The notes: a model not told the origin generated them from the letters alone. DNA of 64,000 nucleotides from Enchytraeus crypticus (GCA_905160935.1 CAJHZI010000593.1:110686-174685); one strand, 5' to 3'. Shown: positions 38,668 to 50,690, counted from the first letter of the stretch. Made by a program: numbers and translations.

Positions 38668-38865
38668 TTTTGATATCTATGACTTTTAATACCACATGTT
38701 AAACCCGTTAGGAAATTTATTCCACTTTCCGTGTAACCAGTCCAGTGAATGTCCGAGATTTTACTCTCAGATCAGCGCGGCTGGGATTCAAACTCACGAG
38801 AGTTCAATTCAGCTCAGGATCTGGAATATAAATCTTCGTAAAGTTATCTCTACGCTATTAAGACA
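38668..38865 (-). mobile_element. tRNA-derived SINE, family 2
   Basis: It shares 'ttttactctcagatcagcgc', 'ggctgggattc' and 'ttaataccacatgtt' with 49150-49360. The B-box region (gtttgaatccc on the minus strand) is slightly decayed. Confidence 0.65.
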
Positions 38866-39000
38866 TTCATAGATATGAACACTCATGTACGGTGTATATA
38901 CTATATTGCTGGGTCTGATGGCAAATTTTATTGGGGTTAATTACAATTTAAGCTTCCGAAATCTGAGACGTCTGGATAATGTTTGGGTCATGCACGAGCG

Positions 39001-39014
39001 CCCCCCCCCCCCCC
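39001..39014. repeat. Poly-C run (14)
   Basis: Fourteen consecutive C, the only long G/C homopolymer seen in the window. Confidence 0.95.
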
Positions 39015-39167
39015 ATGTATTAACTGCCCACCGCTCCGTCAATGCAAGAACTGAAACTGATTAACTACGATAACCTATAACTTTAAACTTCTTTAACACT
39101 TATAGGCCTATGCCCATATTTTATTACAAATAAATCTAACTTGAAATTTAAACAAATGGAGAAGTCT

Positions 39168-39292
39168 CAAATAGGGGATTGACTGACTGATGATCTGATG
39201 TAGGACAGAGAGGATTTGAGACGTCTATTTGTATCCTGACCCCTAGTTAAACTGGGATTCAAGGGAAGATGATGATGATAATGACATCTAAC
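39168..39292 (+). mobile_element. LINE family 3, 3' end
   Basis: It reads 'ttaaactgggattcaaggga' and ends in a GATGATGAT tail, like 7195-7348. Confidence 0.65.
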
Positions 39293-39475
39293 TTTAAATT
39301 TATCTACAATGACATAACGCCACTCACATTTCTTTGTGTTGTATTTCTTTGTAAACACTGATTCTGATGTCTGCAATAATTGTCCAGCAATTCTGACTGT
39401 TCTATGTTTCAATGGGGTTTCCTGCCACGAATATATGTATATACTAACAACATAACAACGAAATATCTGTTGCTT

Positions 39476-41863
39476 ATGTCTACCCAGCGACTTTTTCCCA
39501 GCGTAACGTTAAGCTCATTCTGCTTCCTTGTTCTTGCTCTGAATGGAACAGACAACAAGAGTAGGGTAAAAAGGGGTAGGGCTCGAGATCTTAAAGACTT
39601 ATTAGTCATGTATTTGCAAGTCTAAATTAATTCAATTCAGTTAATTATTTAATTAAATCAGTAAATTACATAATGTAATTAATTTAGTTTAATTAAAATC
39701 TAATTAATTTAATTAAGTTAATTAGATTACTAAAGACTCTCAATTCTATGAGAGTCGGTCTATTTCTACATCTCGTTTAGATATAGTAAGATCTTTAATA
39801 GAAGTTCTAGAAGAAAGAGGAGGAGGAAATTTGCGCGAGTATAAGCTCTCGTGGAATACAACAATATAAACCATCACAAGAAGGTTTTAATAGATTACAA
39901 AATACCAGCACGTAAGCAACCGAGTGCTGGCCTAATAGAGCTTTTCGGTAATAGCTCTACATGTAAATAGAACATCGTGGACACCAAATGTAAACAGTGG
40001 ACAAGAAAACGTAAACACTGCATAGAATACCATTGAAATGTACTAGTTCATCATAAAATTTCTAATACAAGCTTTCTTTAGAAATGTTATTTACTTTACA
40101 ACCTACTATACGGATATTAATTAAAAAATAACTTAACACTTATAGTTTAACTCTTTCACCCATTATAACGGTAAGCATGCATTATAACGAAGTTATAATA
40201 TAGACCCATTACATTTACATGTAAATATATATATCAGATGTCAACATAAACAAACCAGTGTTACCATACAACAAAATATGTTTTTAATTGCCGAACTGAT
40301 CTATTGTTTTATATGTAATGTTCTAACCAATATATAAAACATGTCTGAACTGTCTATAGATGATTAATTGATTTATATAGATGATTGATTGAAATGTCTA
40401 GACGATTAATATGTCTAGACGATTGATATGTCTAGACGATTGATATGTCTAGACGATTGATATGTCTAGACGATTGATTGATATGTCTAGATGATTGATA
40501 TGATATGCCTAGATGATTAATTGATATGTCTAGATGATTGATTGATATGTCTACATGATTGATTGATTTATCTAGATGATTAATTGATATGTCTAGATGA
40601 TTGATTGATATGTCTAGACGATTGATTGATATGTCTACATGATTGATTGATTTATCTAGATGATTGATTGATATGTCTAGATGATTGATTGATATGTCTA
40701 GACGATTGATTGATATGTCTAGATGATTGATTGATTTATCTAGATGATTGATTGATATGTCTAGATGATTGATTGATATGTCTAGATGATTGACATAATA
40801 TACCTAGATGATTAATTTATTGATTGATATGTCTAGACGATTGATTGATATGTCTAGATGATTGCTATGATCTATCTAGATTTATCTCTCTAGATGATTG
40901 ATTGATATATATGATTGATTGATTGATCTAGATGATTTATTGATCTAGATGATAGATTATTGATGCAGCCTCAGTGGCCCCGGCAGAGAGAGGTCAGATC
41001 TACACGCTACCAGTACGCCTGAGATCCTGTCAGATGATTGATTGATCTCTCTAGATGATTGATTGATCTAGATGATTGATTGATCTAGCTGATTGATCTC
41101 TCTAGCTGATTGATTATTGCTGCAGCCTCAGTGACCCCGGCAGAGAGAGGTCAGATCTACACGCTACCAGTACGCTTGAGATCCTGTCAGATGATTGATC
41201 TCGAGGTGCTCTATGATGAGATCAACAGCAAGCTGTGTGGAGGGGGGAAAACCTGCGATGGGTTTACCACTTCCATGTCCCCCTGCATCGACGAGAAATC
41301 AGCTGTCTCCAGTATCTTCTCCATGGCCAACAAATACATCAAATCTGACTTCCTCGTGAGTTTCGATAGTCATTAGATCAATGACAAAAATCGTATGTTT
41401 AGTTAATGTGATGATGACGACCGCGGATCAGTTGATGCGGGTTCAAATCTTGGGCTCGCCCGTCACTGATATCGCTTTCGAGTGAGGATATTGACGTTAA
41501 CCTTAGCTTTACTTTTAGCTTTTTTTAAAATTTGGTCTATAGAAGTTATTAAATTAAATTAAGTTAATGATTAGGTTTCTGTTTAGTGTTAGGGTTAGGG
41601 TTAGGGTTAAGGCTAATTTGAATGAAATTAGAGCTATATTTGTGGAATTAGGGTTAGATTATATATGACGTATAGAAAATGAACAAAACGATTTTTGTCA
41701 TTAATCTAATGACTACCGTGAGTTCCAACATGCAATAGTGTCTTGTTCTTGTTATTAGAGTGCGTCAGGAACCTGCCGTTAGGCTTTACATTGAGATAGA
41801 CAAAGAGAGAGACTGAGAGTAGGAGAGATAGAGATAGCGCGAGGGATAAATGGAGACTGTGGG

Positions 41864-41930
<67 letters not shown>

Positions 41931-44900
41931 AGAAACAGAACTTATTAATAATTACATGTATAACTGTAACTGTAACTCTTTATATTAGAAATATATTTGA
42001 ACATGTAGAACTACAACAACTGTAAGGAACGATAAATATAACTACTGTGTAAAGTTTAACAATTTATTCGTGTAGAATAGCAAGGACTGAATGGGAACGC
42101 TAACGATAACTAAAATGTTTTATATGATGGGCATGTAGAAAAGCAAGAACTGAATGGGAACGCTAACTCTAACTAAAATGTTTTATATTATGTGCGTATA
42201 GAACAGCAGGGACTGGAAGGGAACGCTAACGATAACTATAACTCACAGAACTAGAACGAGTTCTCTGATGAACAAGAACTGCACACAAGAATGCGTAACA
42301 GCTCTAAAACAACTCTCTGCTGATGCAGTGGTCAGTCAATCAATCAATCATTCATTCAATCAATCAATCTCAAGTATAATTTTTGCATTAACATATTTAA
42401 GCTAATAGATGACTTGAGGAATTTTATACCCGAACCCAGTGATCCACTTTTTTCAGACTCCTAGTCGTTGTACTCTTATTGATTGATTAATTGATTGATT
42501 GATCTAGTGCTTGATTGATTGATTGTTCGATCGATCTAATGATTGATCGATTTATCGATTGATTGACTGATCGATCGACCGATTGATTGATTAATTAATT
42601 AATTAATTGATAAATTGATCTACCTAATTATTGATTGATTGACTGATTGATTGATTGATTGACTGATATTTTGATTTATGGATTGATTGACTGATCGCTT
42701 GATCGATCTAATGATTGATTGACTGATCGATTGACTAATTGATTGATTGATAGATTGATTGATTGATTGATTAATTGATTGAAGGAGGGGGTTAAGCTAG
42801 CAGGCGTGCAGGCAGTATTGAGGGGACAGAACGAGACTCTGTACTATGACCCCGCTGACACCAGGCTGTATGGCACCGAGGATCACTACTTCTGTCCCTC
42901 GGGCACCCGAGCCACCGGCCCTGTCAACAGAGACTGTGGTTAGTGGTCTAGACCTCGAGTTGTTGTGGTCAGTGGTCTAGACCCATAAAGTTCTCGTTTT
43001 GTGTCAAATGCAATTGTAGCGTACTGTGGTAGAATACTTTTTGTGCACATGTAGTAAAGGTCGCATAGTTCTAGTATTGGTAGCATAGTTGTAGTACTGG
43101 TAGCATAGTACTAGCACTGGTAGCATAGTTGTAGTACTAGTAGCATAGTTCTAGCACTGGTAGCATAGTTCTAGTATTGGTAGCATAGTTGTAGTACTGG
43201 TAGCATAGTTGTAGTACTGGTAGCATAGTTCTAGTACTGGTAGCATAGTTGTAGTACTGGTAGCATAGTTCTAGTACTGGTAGCATAGTTGTAGTACTGG
43301 TAGCATAGTTCTAGTACTGGTAGCATAGTTCTAGTACTGGTAGTATAGTTGTAGTACTGGTAGCATAGTTTTAGTACTGGTAGCATAGTTGTAGTACTGG
43401 TAGCATAGTTGTAGTACTGGTAGCATAGTTGTAGTACTGGTAGCATAGTTGTAGTATTGGTAGCAAAGTTGTAGTACTAGTAACATAGTTGTAGTACTGG
43501 TAGCAAAGTTGTAGTACTGATAGCATAGTTGTAGTACTGGTAGCAAAGTTCTAGTACTGGTAGCATAGTTGTATGTTATAGTATCGTGTCGTTTTTGTGT
43601 CATATGCTATTGTGGTGTACTGTATTATATGATGTTGTACTACAGCCTATCGTGTGGTTTATTGTAGGCCTCTTATATCGTATTGTATAATATACTATAT
43701 ATTTATTCTTTCATATTATAACATAACAAAATAACAATTAGAGTGCTACAGTCATCAATGTCAACATCGAGCACTATTGAGACAAAATCAAGCCAGCGAG
43801 CAAAAAGAAGGTCCAAAAACGGTGAAAATTTCAAAATCAAGAAAATCAGTCCAAAGATCATATGTGGTATTGTATTGAACTGTTTCTGTACCGCAATGAA
43901 CTGTACTGTACATTACTGTACTCTACTGTATTGTGCTACTTAATACTGTACTGCATCGTACCGTACTGTACTGTACCGTACTGCACTGTTCTGCACTGTA
44001 CTGCACTGTACTATACTTCAGTGTACTCTACTGTACTTTACTCTGCTGTACTGTACTACTTTGTACTGTACTGCACTGTACTGAGTTGTACTCTACTCTA
44101 CTGTACTGTACTGTACTGTACAGTACTGTACTGTATTGTACCGCACTGTACTCTACTCTACTGTACTGCCCTGCACTGTACTCTACTGTACCGCACTGCA
44201 CTGTACCATACTGTACCGCACTGTACTCTACTCTACTCTATTGCCCTGCACTGTACTCTACTGTACTGCACTGTACTGCACTGTACTCTACTGTACTGCA
44301 CTGTACTCTACTGTACCACACTGTACCACGCAGCGACGTGTCTGAGAGGGGAGTACGGACCAGGAGGTATGATCCAGGACAACCCCTCCTGTGAGCCGTG
44401 TCCCAAGCACTACTACCAGCCCAACGAGGCCAGTGGCGCCTGTATCCAATGTCCCGTGGGTCTCTACACAGCCAGCGACCGGTCCACTGATCCAAAACAG
44501 TGCAGCACCAAAGAGGGTCAGCCGTGATTAACGGATTGATTGTGCTAGATATTGATTTATCTGTTCATTTCTTGATTGATTGATAAACTAATTATCAGTT
44601 GATGTATTGACTTATTGATTCTTATATTTAATCCACTGTCCAGCCAGTGGCGAAGTCGGTAAGATACTCGACCGCGGATCAGTATGTGCGGGATTCAAAT
44701 CCTGGGCTCGCCCGTCACTGACATCGCTTTCAAACGAGGAAACTGTCGCTAACATTAGCTTTTTTAGCTTTTAGTTTTTTTAATGATTTAGGTATCTAGT
44801 TAAATAAGTTTAGTTAATTTTTATTCTGTATTAGTTGAGTTTCTGCGTGTGTATAAATATAGCATAGCTTCTTCTATATGATTTGTTGCTATAATTAATT

Positions 44901-47684
44901 GAGTGACTAATTAGGTAACATTGACTAATTGATGAAGATCTTTGCTAAATATTTAATTAGGTCTATTTGTTGATGAAATGATTAGCCTGTTAATTGAATT
45001 CATTCATCCGTTCACTCATTCATTCATTCACTCATTCACTCTTTCTTTCATTCATTCACTCATTCAATGATTCACTCATTAACTCATTCGTTCATTCATT
45101 CATTCACTCATTCATTCACTCAATCATTCACTCATTCACTCAATCATTCACTCATTCATTCATTCATTCACTCAATCATTCACTTATTCACTCAATCATT
45201 CACTCATTCACACAATCATTCACTCACGCACTCATTCAGTCATTCACCCACTCACTCATTCACTCATTCATTCATTCATTCACTGTGCTAGACCTGGAGC
45301 TGCAGGCTATGGAGAAACAGCTGAGAGAGGAGAGAGAGGAAGATAGAGAAGAGAGACTGAGAGACCAATCCTTGCAGCCAGTATTCGAAGAGTACGACGA
45401 GACAGACAGCCAGGAGGCGCTGACAGAGAGAGAGAAGATGGCTAGGGCCCTTAAGAAGGGCGTCAACAAGGGCGCCCTGATGTTGGGTGGGCTCAGAAAC
45501 TTCATCGTCGTCGTCGTCGTCGTGACCTCGGTGTGAGTGGAGTGGAGGAATTGTTGTGAGTGCCGATGGTATCAATGGCATGAGGGAAAGTAGTCCCAGT
45601 TAGCATCAATAGCTGCAGGGTTCTAATCTAAGCTAAAGCTAAGGTTAACGTCAGTTTCCTCACTTGAAGGCGATGTCAGTGAAGGGCGAGCCCAGGATTG
45701 AATCCCGCACCTACTAATCCGCGGTCGAGTGTCTTGCTGACTTCGCCACTGGCTCCAGCCGATCACAAGTGGTGTGACGTGATGACAGGCAGTGAGTTCA
45801 CATTATCTAGTCAGGTCCACGTATCTTAAAACCTGAGTTAAATAACAATAACAACATAGCAATACAGAGTCAGGAAGCAATTGCAAGCTTGTTTAGGACT
45901 CAATATACCTTACCAATACTAATAATAACCAACACTTCAGTGTATGACTATAAGAAATAATAAATACAGCTGCAAATTGAGAGGCTAATTAACCAACTGC
46001 TGCTCGATGTTGTCCAGGAAAAAGATAGTTATTGTGTGACTGATTTATTTTCTTTATTTAAAATTTACATGGCTTGAAATATTATATTGCATCGATGACT
46101 CAATTACATAATTTTTCTTCTGTTAACTATTGTTGAATTTGCATTTGAAATTTTCATATTGTTCTGATAATGTTACAGAGCTCGATATTGTCATATTGTT
46201 CTCATGTTACAGGATATTCTTTGGAATAATCATTTGTATTCGCTGTCTACCTCACAGAACAGACGAGGTCCGTTACATTGTCTCTAATTACATTATTTGT
46301 AAAAGCTGGTAAAGATAAGTTTAACGTCAGTTTTCTCATTCGAAAGCGATGTCAGTGACGGGAGAGCCCAGGATTTGAACCCCGCACATTCTGATCCGCG
46401 ATCGAGTGTCTTAACAACATCACCACTGGCTCCAGTTCAGATTTAAATCTGACTAGAAATAGATAAAGTAGTGGGGTCGACTATTAAATGAAGAAGATTT
46501 CATTTTCATTTAGTTCATTTCTATAAATTCTAAACATCGTATTTTAGTGGTTTCTAGATTCGAGAAAAACTGAAAGCTTGTATAGTCCATGGATTATTTA
46601 AACGTTTATTTGACTGGTTGATTGATATATTTATTTATTAATTGACTGACTGATTGATTGATTTATTAATTGATTGATTGACTGACTGACCGATTGATTG
46701 ATTGATTGGTTGAATGATTGATTGATTGATTGACTGACCGATTGATTGATTGATTGAGTGATTGATTGATTGGTTGATTGATTGATTGATTGACTGACTG
46801 ACCGATTGATTGATCGATTGATTGACTGACTGATTGATTGATTGATTGACTGATTGATTGACTGATTGATTGCTGGATTGATACAGGAGAGAGCTGATAT
46901 GGTAGTGTGTCTATCCTGTCTCTACAACATGAAGGATTTGCTACATAGGATCGTACCTGAGCTGAACAGAAGACAGAGGAAGATGAAGTACTCGACGATG
47001 AGGAGAGAGAGGAGACTGAAACTCGCCAGACTCAAGGAGCAGAAACGACTGCACATGAAGAACAGAGGGCTTGCCCCTCTGCCGCAACAATCTGAGGAAG
47101 ACCAAGACTGGGGCGGTGAGGAAGATTGGGGCGGTGAGGAAGATTGGGGAGGAGAAGAAGATTGGGATGGAGAAGAAGATTGGGGTGGAAATCAAGAATG
47201 GGGTGGAGAAGAAGGAAGTGAAGAAGAAGGAAGTGAAGAAGAAGAAGATAGGGGCAGGAAAAGGAAAAAGTCTCCACGAGGTGGCCCTAAGTCACCAGGA
47301 CGTAGAGCTCCTTCCTTCAAGCCACCTCCCCCTGGGTTTATAGGACCGCCCCCTTGGCTTTTGAGTACGCCCCTTGGGTCTATGAGACCACCCCCTGGTC
47401 ATATTGGACCGCCCCCTGGTCATATGAGACCGCCCCCTGGTCCAATGAGACCGCCCCCTGGTCCTGTGGGACTGCCCCCTGTTCATATGAGACCGCCTCC
47501 TGGTCGTATGAGACCTCCCTTTGACCTTATGAGACCGCCCCCAGGTCCAATGGGACCGCCTATATTTATGGGGGGGCCTCCTCCACTTAGAATGAGATTC
47601 CCAATGAGGTCTCCCATGATACGACCTAGGTTTAGAGGTCCACCACCCAGGAGTCCTGCTAAACCCCAGAGAGACCAAGAATAA
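39476..47684 (+). CDS. Gene C: signal peptide, ephrin-receptor-like Cys repeat, charged coil, Pro-rich tail
   Basis: Exons: 39476-39560 (tentative), 41126-41355, 42202-42330, 42785-42938, 44334-44516, 45292-45530 and 46887-47684. All phases match and the total is 1818 nt (605 aa). The tentative first exon begins MSTQRLFPS and then a hydrophobic run, a likely signal peptide, and its phase-1 donor fits the next exon. Exons 2-4 encode a Cys-containing region with R-S-C-Q-M-I-D-L, C-T-Q-E-C-V-T and H-Y-F-C-P-S-G-T. Exon 5 has C-L-R-G-E-Y-G-P-G and CEPCPKHYYQPNEASGAC with IQCPVGLYT, a GCC2/GCC3 (ephrin-receptor-like) repeat as seen in SVEP1-type proteins. Exon 6 encodes a Glu/Arg coiled coil ending in a hydrophobic stretch with six valines. 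That could be a membrane span, or just a codon repeat. Exon 7 adds basic, D-W-G-G-E-E repeat and P-P-P-G-x-M/I-R/G proline-rich parts. AATAAA lies at 47971. The overall function is unknown. Confidence 0.75.
40340..41125 (+). repeat. TGTCTAGATGATTGATTGATA minisatellite with a duplicated gene C exon start
   Basis: About 25 diverged units of 17-21 bp at 40360-40960. Bases 40965-41037 then repeat the acceptor and the first 65 bases of the next exon (gcagcctcagtggccccggc ... gatcctgtcagatgattga), which then runs into a stop. The real exon starts at 41126 after a second, shorter array. Confidence 0.85.
41417..41526 (+). mobile_element. tRNA-derived SINE, family 1, 5'-truncated
   Basis: It begins at gaccgcggatcagttgatgc, so the A box is missing. 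The B box is ggttcaaatct. Confidence 0.75.
41589..41612 (+). repeat. Short telomere-like repeat (TTAGGG)3 TTAAGG
   Basis: Three exact TTAGGG units and one variant, with a further tagggttag 40 bp downstream. It is interstitial, inside gene C intron 2, at the outermost point to which the mirror symmetry can be tested. Confidence 0.8.
41865..41926. repeat. (GA)n microsatellite
   Basis: About 60 bp of GA, in gene C intron. Mirrored as (CT)n at 63681-63742. Confidence 0.95.
42000..42240 (+). repeat. Triplicated acceptor and exon start of gene C
   Basis: Three units of about 65 bp share tag|AA-A-GCA-GGACTGAATGGGAACGCTAAC (starts near 42077, 42139 and 42202). Each is preceded by a tag acceptor and, for the first two, followed by aaaatgttttatat. 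Only the last reads open (AACAGCAGGGACTGGAAGGG) into the exon. Confidence 0.85.
42335..42784 (+). repeat. GATT-rich intron of gene C
   Basis: The intron between exons 3 and 4 has a TCAA stretch at 42335-42370 and (GATT/GATC)n from 42478 up to the acceptor attgaag before exon 4. Confidence 0.8.
43070..43572 (+). repeat. 20-bp minisatellite (ggtagcatagttgtagtact)
   Basis: About 25 units in the gene C intron between exons 4 and 5. Frames through it read Leu/Gln/Tyr repeats and are not genes. Mirrored at 62035-62537. Confidence 0.92.
43730..43862 (-). mobile_element. LINE family 1, 3'-end fragment
   Basis: It holds 'caatgtcaacatcgagcact' and 'ccagcgagcaaaaagaaggt', in the same gene C intron. 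Mirrored at 61745-61877. Confidence 0.75.
43880..44333 (+). repeat. TACTG/TACTC pentanucleotide-like satellite abutting gene C exon 5
   Basis: A run of ctgta, ctcta and ctgca units about 450 bp long ends at the acceptor acgcag|CGACG. A long Cys/Leu/Tyr frame reads through it into exon 5, but the acceptor and phase indicate that translation starts the exon at 44334. Confidence 0.85.
44640..44778 (+). mobile_element. tRNA-derived SINE, family 1
   Basis: A box tggcgaagtcgg, B-box region gattcaaatcc, family tail. In the intron before exon 6. Confidence 0.85.
44998..45288 (+). repeat. (CATT/CACT)n satellite abutting gene C exon 6
   Basis: Tetranucleotide array (attcattcactcattcactc) that ends at the acceptor gtgctag before 45292. 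A long Ser/His/Ile frame through it is an artefact. Confidence 0.9.
45628..45760 (-). mobile_element. tRNA-derived SINE, family 1
   Basis: Minus-strand copy. The A box is tggcgaagtcag and the B box has lost one base. Confidence 0.8.
46302..46437 (-). mobile_element. tRNA-derived SINE, family 1
   Basis: Minus-strand copy with a changed A box (tggtgatgttg) and intact B box ggttcaaatcc. Confidence 0.8.
46610..46880 (+). repeat. (GATT)n with GACT/GACC variants before the last gene C exon
   Basis: About 270 bp of tetranucleotide repeat leading up to the acceptor gatacag. Confidence 0.9.
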
Positions 47685-49140
47685 TTCGGATCTAATTCCC
47701 AGAGAGACCCAGAATAATTAGGGTCTCATTTATCTGGGCGTCGCTTATACTCTGAGAGTTAAAAGCTAAGAACTTGTTTTGATCTACAGATCTTCATGGG
47801 GAAGTCAACAACCTATCTTCTATTTAACTAAACCTAATTAATTAATTAATTAATTAATTAATGAAGACGCAGCTTCAAAGACTCATTAGTACTTGATTCA
47901 TCACGGCCGCTCAACTGTGTTGACAACAACAACAAGAGTTTTGAGTTTTATTGCGCTGAATCTTAAGAATAATAAACTGTGTAAATATCGGCAGAGCTGC
48001 GAACTCTTTCAGGTTTAATTCATTGATGTGTAGACTGAATGGTTTTAATTAAACTTTTGAGAGAGTATTACATTACCATCAGTAGCTTCTACTTAAAGAC
48101 AGGTACAGTCGTCGCCGATTTGAGTTCCATTTCTGATAAATCGATGATCGATCGATTGCTTGATTTTCGGAATTTACCAATCTTACTGATCATATTAGCC
48201 TGATTAATTATATTAATTGATTGATCACATTAATTTTAGTTGATTGCTGAATTAACAGAATAAATGAGCAGTAATAACTAGCGATTGATGAAGTAATTAA
48301 CTAATTAAACAAATAGATTGATTGATGGAATTATCTGATTTATTGCAATAATTGATTGATTAGATAAAATGCTTGATTTGGTGAATTGATTGATTAGATT
48401 GATTGATTGATTGCGTGTCTATCACATCACTAAAGAACGGTGCATAACGGAAGACAGCTGACCTCAAGCACTGCGACATTTCATGTCAGGGACGTCCCTG
48501 ACATTCCTCTACGACACAATCTATGATAAATGTGTATCGTGCTGACATTCATTGCAATCCTTTTGTTGGGCAAGAATGAAGTCATTTTACTTAATTTACC
48601 TTAATTTAATTTAATTTAATTTAATTTAATTTATCTTAATTTAATTTAATTAGTTTCAAATAAGTTATAATAAATTTATCGATGTGTAATAAGGTCACTA
48701 AGTGCACGATGGTTAATTAGAGTTGAAGACCCTGGGAAAGGACCTGAGGGGTTGCATTCATCGCTGAGAACTTGAAAGCTCTTCATAAATCTAGTCGTTT
48801 AGTTTATTGTCTTTTAATCAGTTTTATTGTGTGAAGAGGAAGTTACATTAATAGGATTTGATCAAAATTGCATTATGCTGAATAGTCCTCTAACAGCTGC
48901 TCTATATCCCTCTTTCTCCCTCTCTCTCATACACACTCTCTCTGTCTCTCTCTGTCTCTCCTCTGTCTCTCTCTCTCTGTCTTTCTTCTAGTATATTACA
49001 TTATGACTGAGATTCAAAGCGTAAATTCTTAATAGAAGGCTATAAGTGATTTTTCCTTGATTTAATAATAATAATGGCAATAATAATAATAATAATAATA
49101 ATAATAGTTATAATAACACGAATCATAGGTCTATTGAAAC
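47685..49140 (+). other. 3' flank of gene C
   Basis: It contains AATAAA (47971), TTAA and GATT stretches, a perfect short palindrome atgtcagggacgtccctgac-at (48482-48503), TTTAA repeats (48600-48650), a CT-rich tract (48905-48990) and an AAT tract (49062-49107). No gene seen. Confidence 0.55.
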
Positions 49141-49149
49141 GGTCAACTA

Positions 49150-49362
49150 TGTTGTTATCTGTCACTTTTAATGCCACATGTTTAAACCGTTGGGCAATTT
49201 AGACCATTTTCCGTATAAACAGTCCCGAGAATATCCGTGATTTTACTCTCAGATCAGCGCGGCTGGGATTCGAACCCACGATAGTTCAATTCGCCTCAGA
49301 ATCTGTCATTTAAAACTTCATTACGTTGCCTGACGCCTAACCACTGCGCTATCGAGAAGTTA
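49150..49362 (-). mobile_element. tRNA-derived SINE, family 2
   Basis: The minus strand reads gatagcgcagtggttaggcg (A box) and, about 60 bases later, gtgggttcgaatcccagcc (perfect B box). The A-B distance is longer than in a tRNA, so it is a SINE head, not a functional tRNA gene. Second copy at 38668. Confidence 0.75.
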
Positions 49363-49555
49363 TTGAAACCTATTTAAATGATCTTCGGAATGGTAAGTAG
49401 CGATAAACAAAGATCAACAGGCGAATTGTCAGCTCTGTAAGATGTCGGCATATGTATGGGCAGGATCCACTATCGAGTGGCTCGCTTAGAAGTCCAGTAT
49501 AATACAGTGTTGCTAAAAACAGTCTATAAACATGAAGATACTGGAGTGGTCACCT

Positions 49556-49850
49556 CTATGGAGAGGGGATATGGCGTAGTGTTAGAGTGCTCGCCTATAC
49601 GTGATACAAGTGGCCTGGGTTCAAGCCCAAGTCAATCAAGTAATGATGGATATCCCCTTGGGCCCATGGAAGGTTAATCTTGTATCGGAGCTTGCTGCCG
49701 ATTGGCGCTATTAATAGCAAAGATATGAATGACCATGGAAATGATCAATAATAACCTGCCAGGAACCTGTAAAGCGGTCTCGAAAACCGGTCACTTGCCA
49801 TGACACCGCTCTAGAAATTGTAGGAGGTTATTATTATTATTGTTATTGAC
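49556..49850 (+). mobile_element. tRNA-derived SINE, family 3
   Basis: The head is ggatatggcgtagtgttaga (A box), then ctgggttcaagcccaagtc (B box) in tRNA-like spacing. A unique body ('ccatggaaggttaatcttgt', 'gcggtctcgaaaaccggtca') and an (ATT)n tail follow. The small open frame from 49456 across it is probably not a gene. Mirrored at 55757-56051. Confidence 0.75.
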
Positions 49851-50407
49851 TAAAATTAAATATTAATATTTACATACTATTATTCTCTTCAGATTTACGC
49901 CCACAAGAGAATCTCTGGTTCAGTTTCCTATTGGTCACCATAAACCCTGATGAACTGAACGAGTGGACAGCTTCCGTGTCCTATAAATAGATACACAATC
50001 AACGGCTTCCTGTGACCTATTTATGGCCCTTGACGTAAATAGAAATACCATCAGACTCTTGACTAGCATTACTCACACAAGCATTAGAATATTTCCAATT
50101 AATTCATTAGGCGTGTAAATTCCGTTGCTTGAATATTCTGACGAATTTCAAATCCCGGTGAAATACCAATTAAGTTCGTTTTATCCTCATGAGTCATTCG
50201 ACCTTCCAGAATTAAATACAAAACTTAAACGTGTGATCTAACCTAGCGACTGATTCTGTAGCGATGAAGCAGCTTGCTAAAGGCTGCACGTGAAAGCAGC
50301 TGTCAGTACTAAGAGGTCACTGAGAGCACGTTATCAGCTGATTTCATGAGAGAGCTGATGGATAAGTCCGCCTACATACATATGAGCTCATGATTTATGA
50401 CTTCATA

Positions 50408-50690
50408 AAACAACAACAACAACATTACGATTAGCGTGCTACTGTTGTCCATGACAACATCGAGCACTATGGAACCAAATTAAAAGCGACGAGCAGCACG
50501 TGGGTGGTCCATAAACGGTGGGATACAAAATCCGGGGGTGGTCAGTCCAAGGAAGCGTACTAGCGGAATGCAGGTTTACGTGTTGGTCTCAGTTCATTGA
50601 CATTCGGTAGATTGGAAAAACTGAAAAGATTTTATCCGCCTATAAAACTGTTCGCAGGGTAGGAAAGGTTGATCAGGATTAGATGAAAAA
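50408..50690 (-). mobile_element. LINE family 1, 3' part, diverged
   Basis: It holds 'gacaacatcgagcactatgg' and 'gcgacgagcagcacg', with decayed coding sequence upstream of the 3' UTR. The AAC tail is at 50408-50425. Confidence 0.65.

Noticed and set aside
41589..41612. True telomere or chromosome end
   Set aside because: There are only three to four units, with single-copy gene DNA on both sides. It is interstitial at most.
43231..44333. Leu/Gln/Tyr and Cys/Leu/Tyr frames
   Set aside because: These are the 20-bp minisatellite and TACTG satellite in gene C introns. The frame that reaches exon 5 does so only because the satellite has no stop.
49556..49640. Functional tRNA gene
   Set aside because: A and B boxes are present, but a body and an ATT tail follow and no convincing cloverleaf can be drawn. 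A SINE head fits better.
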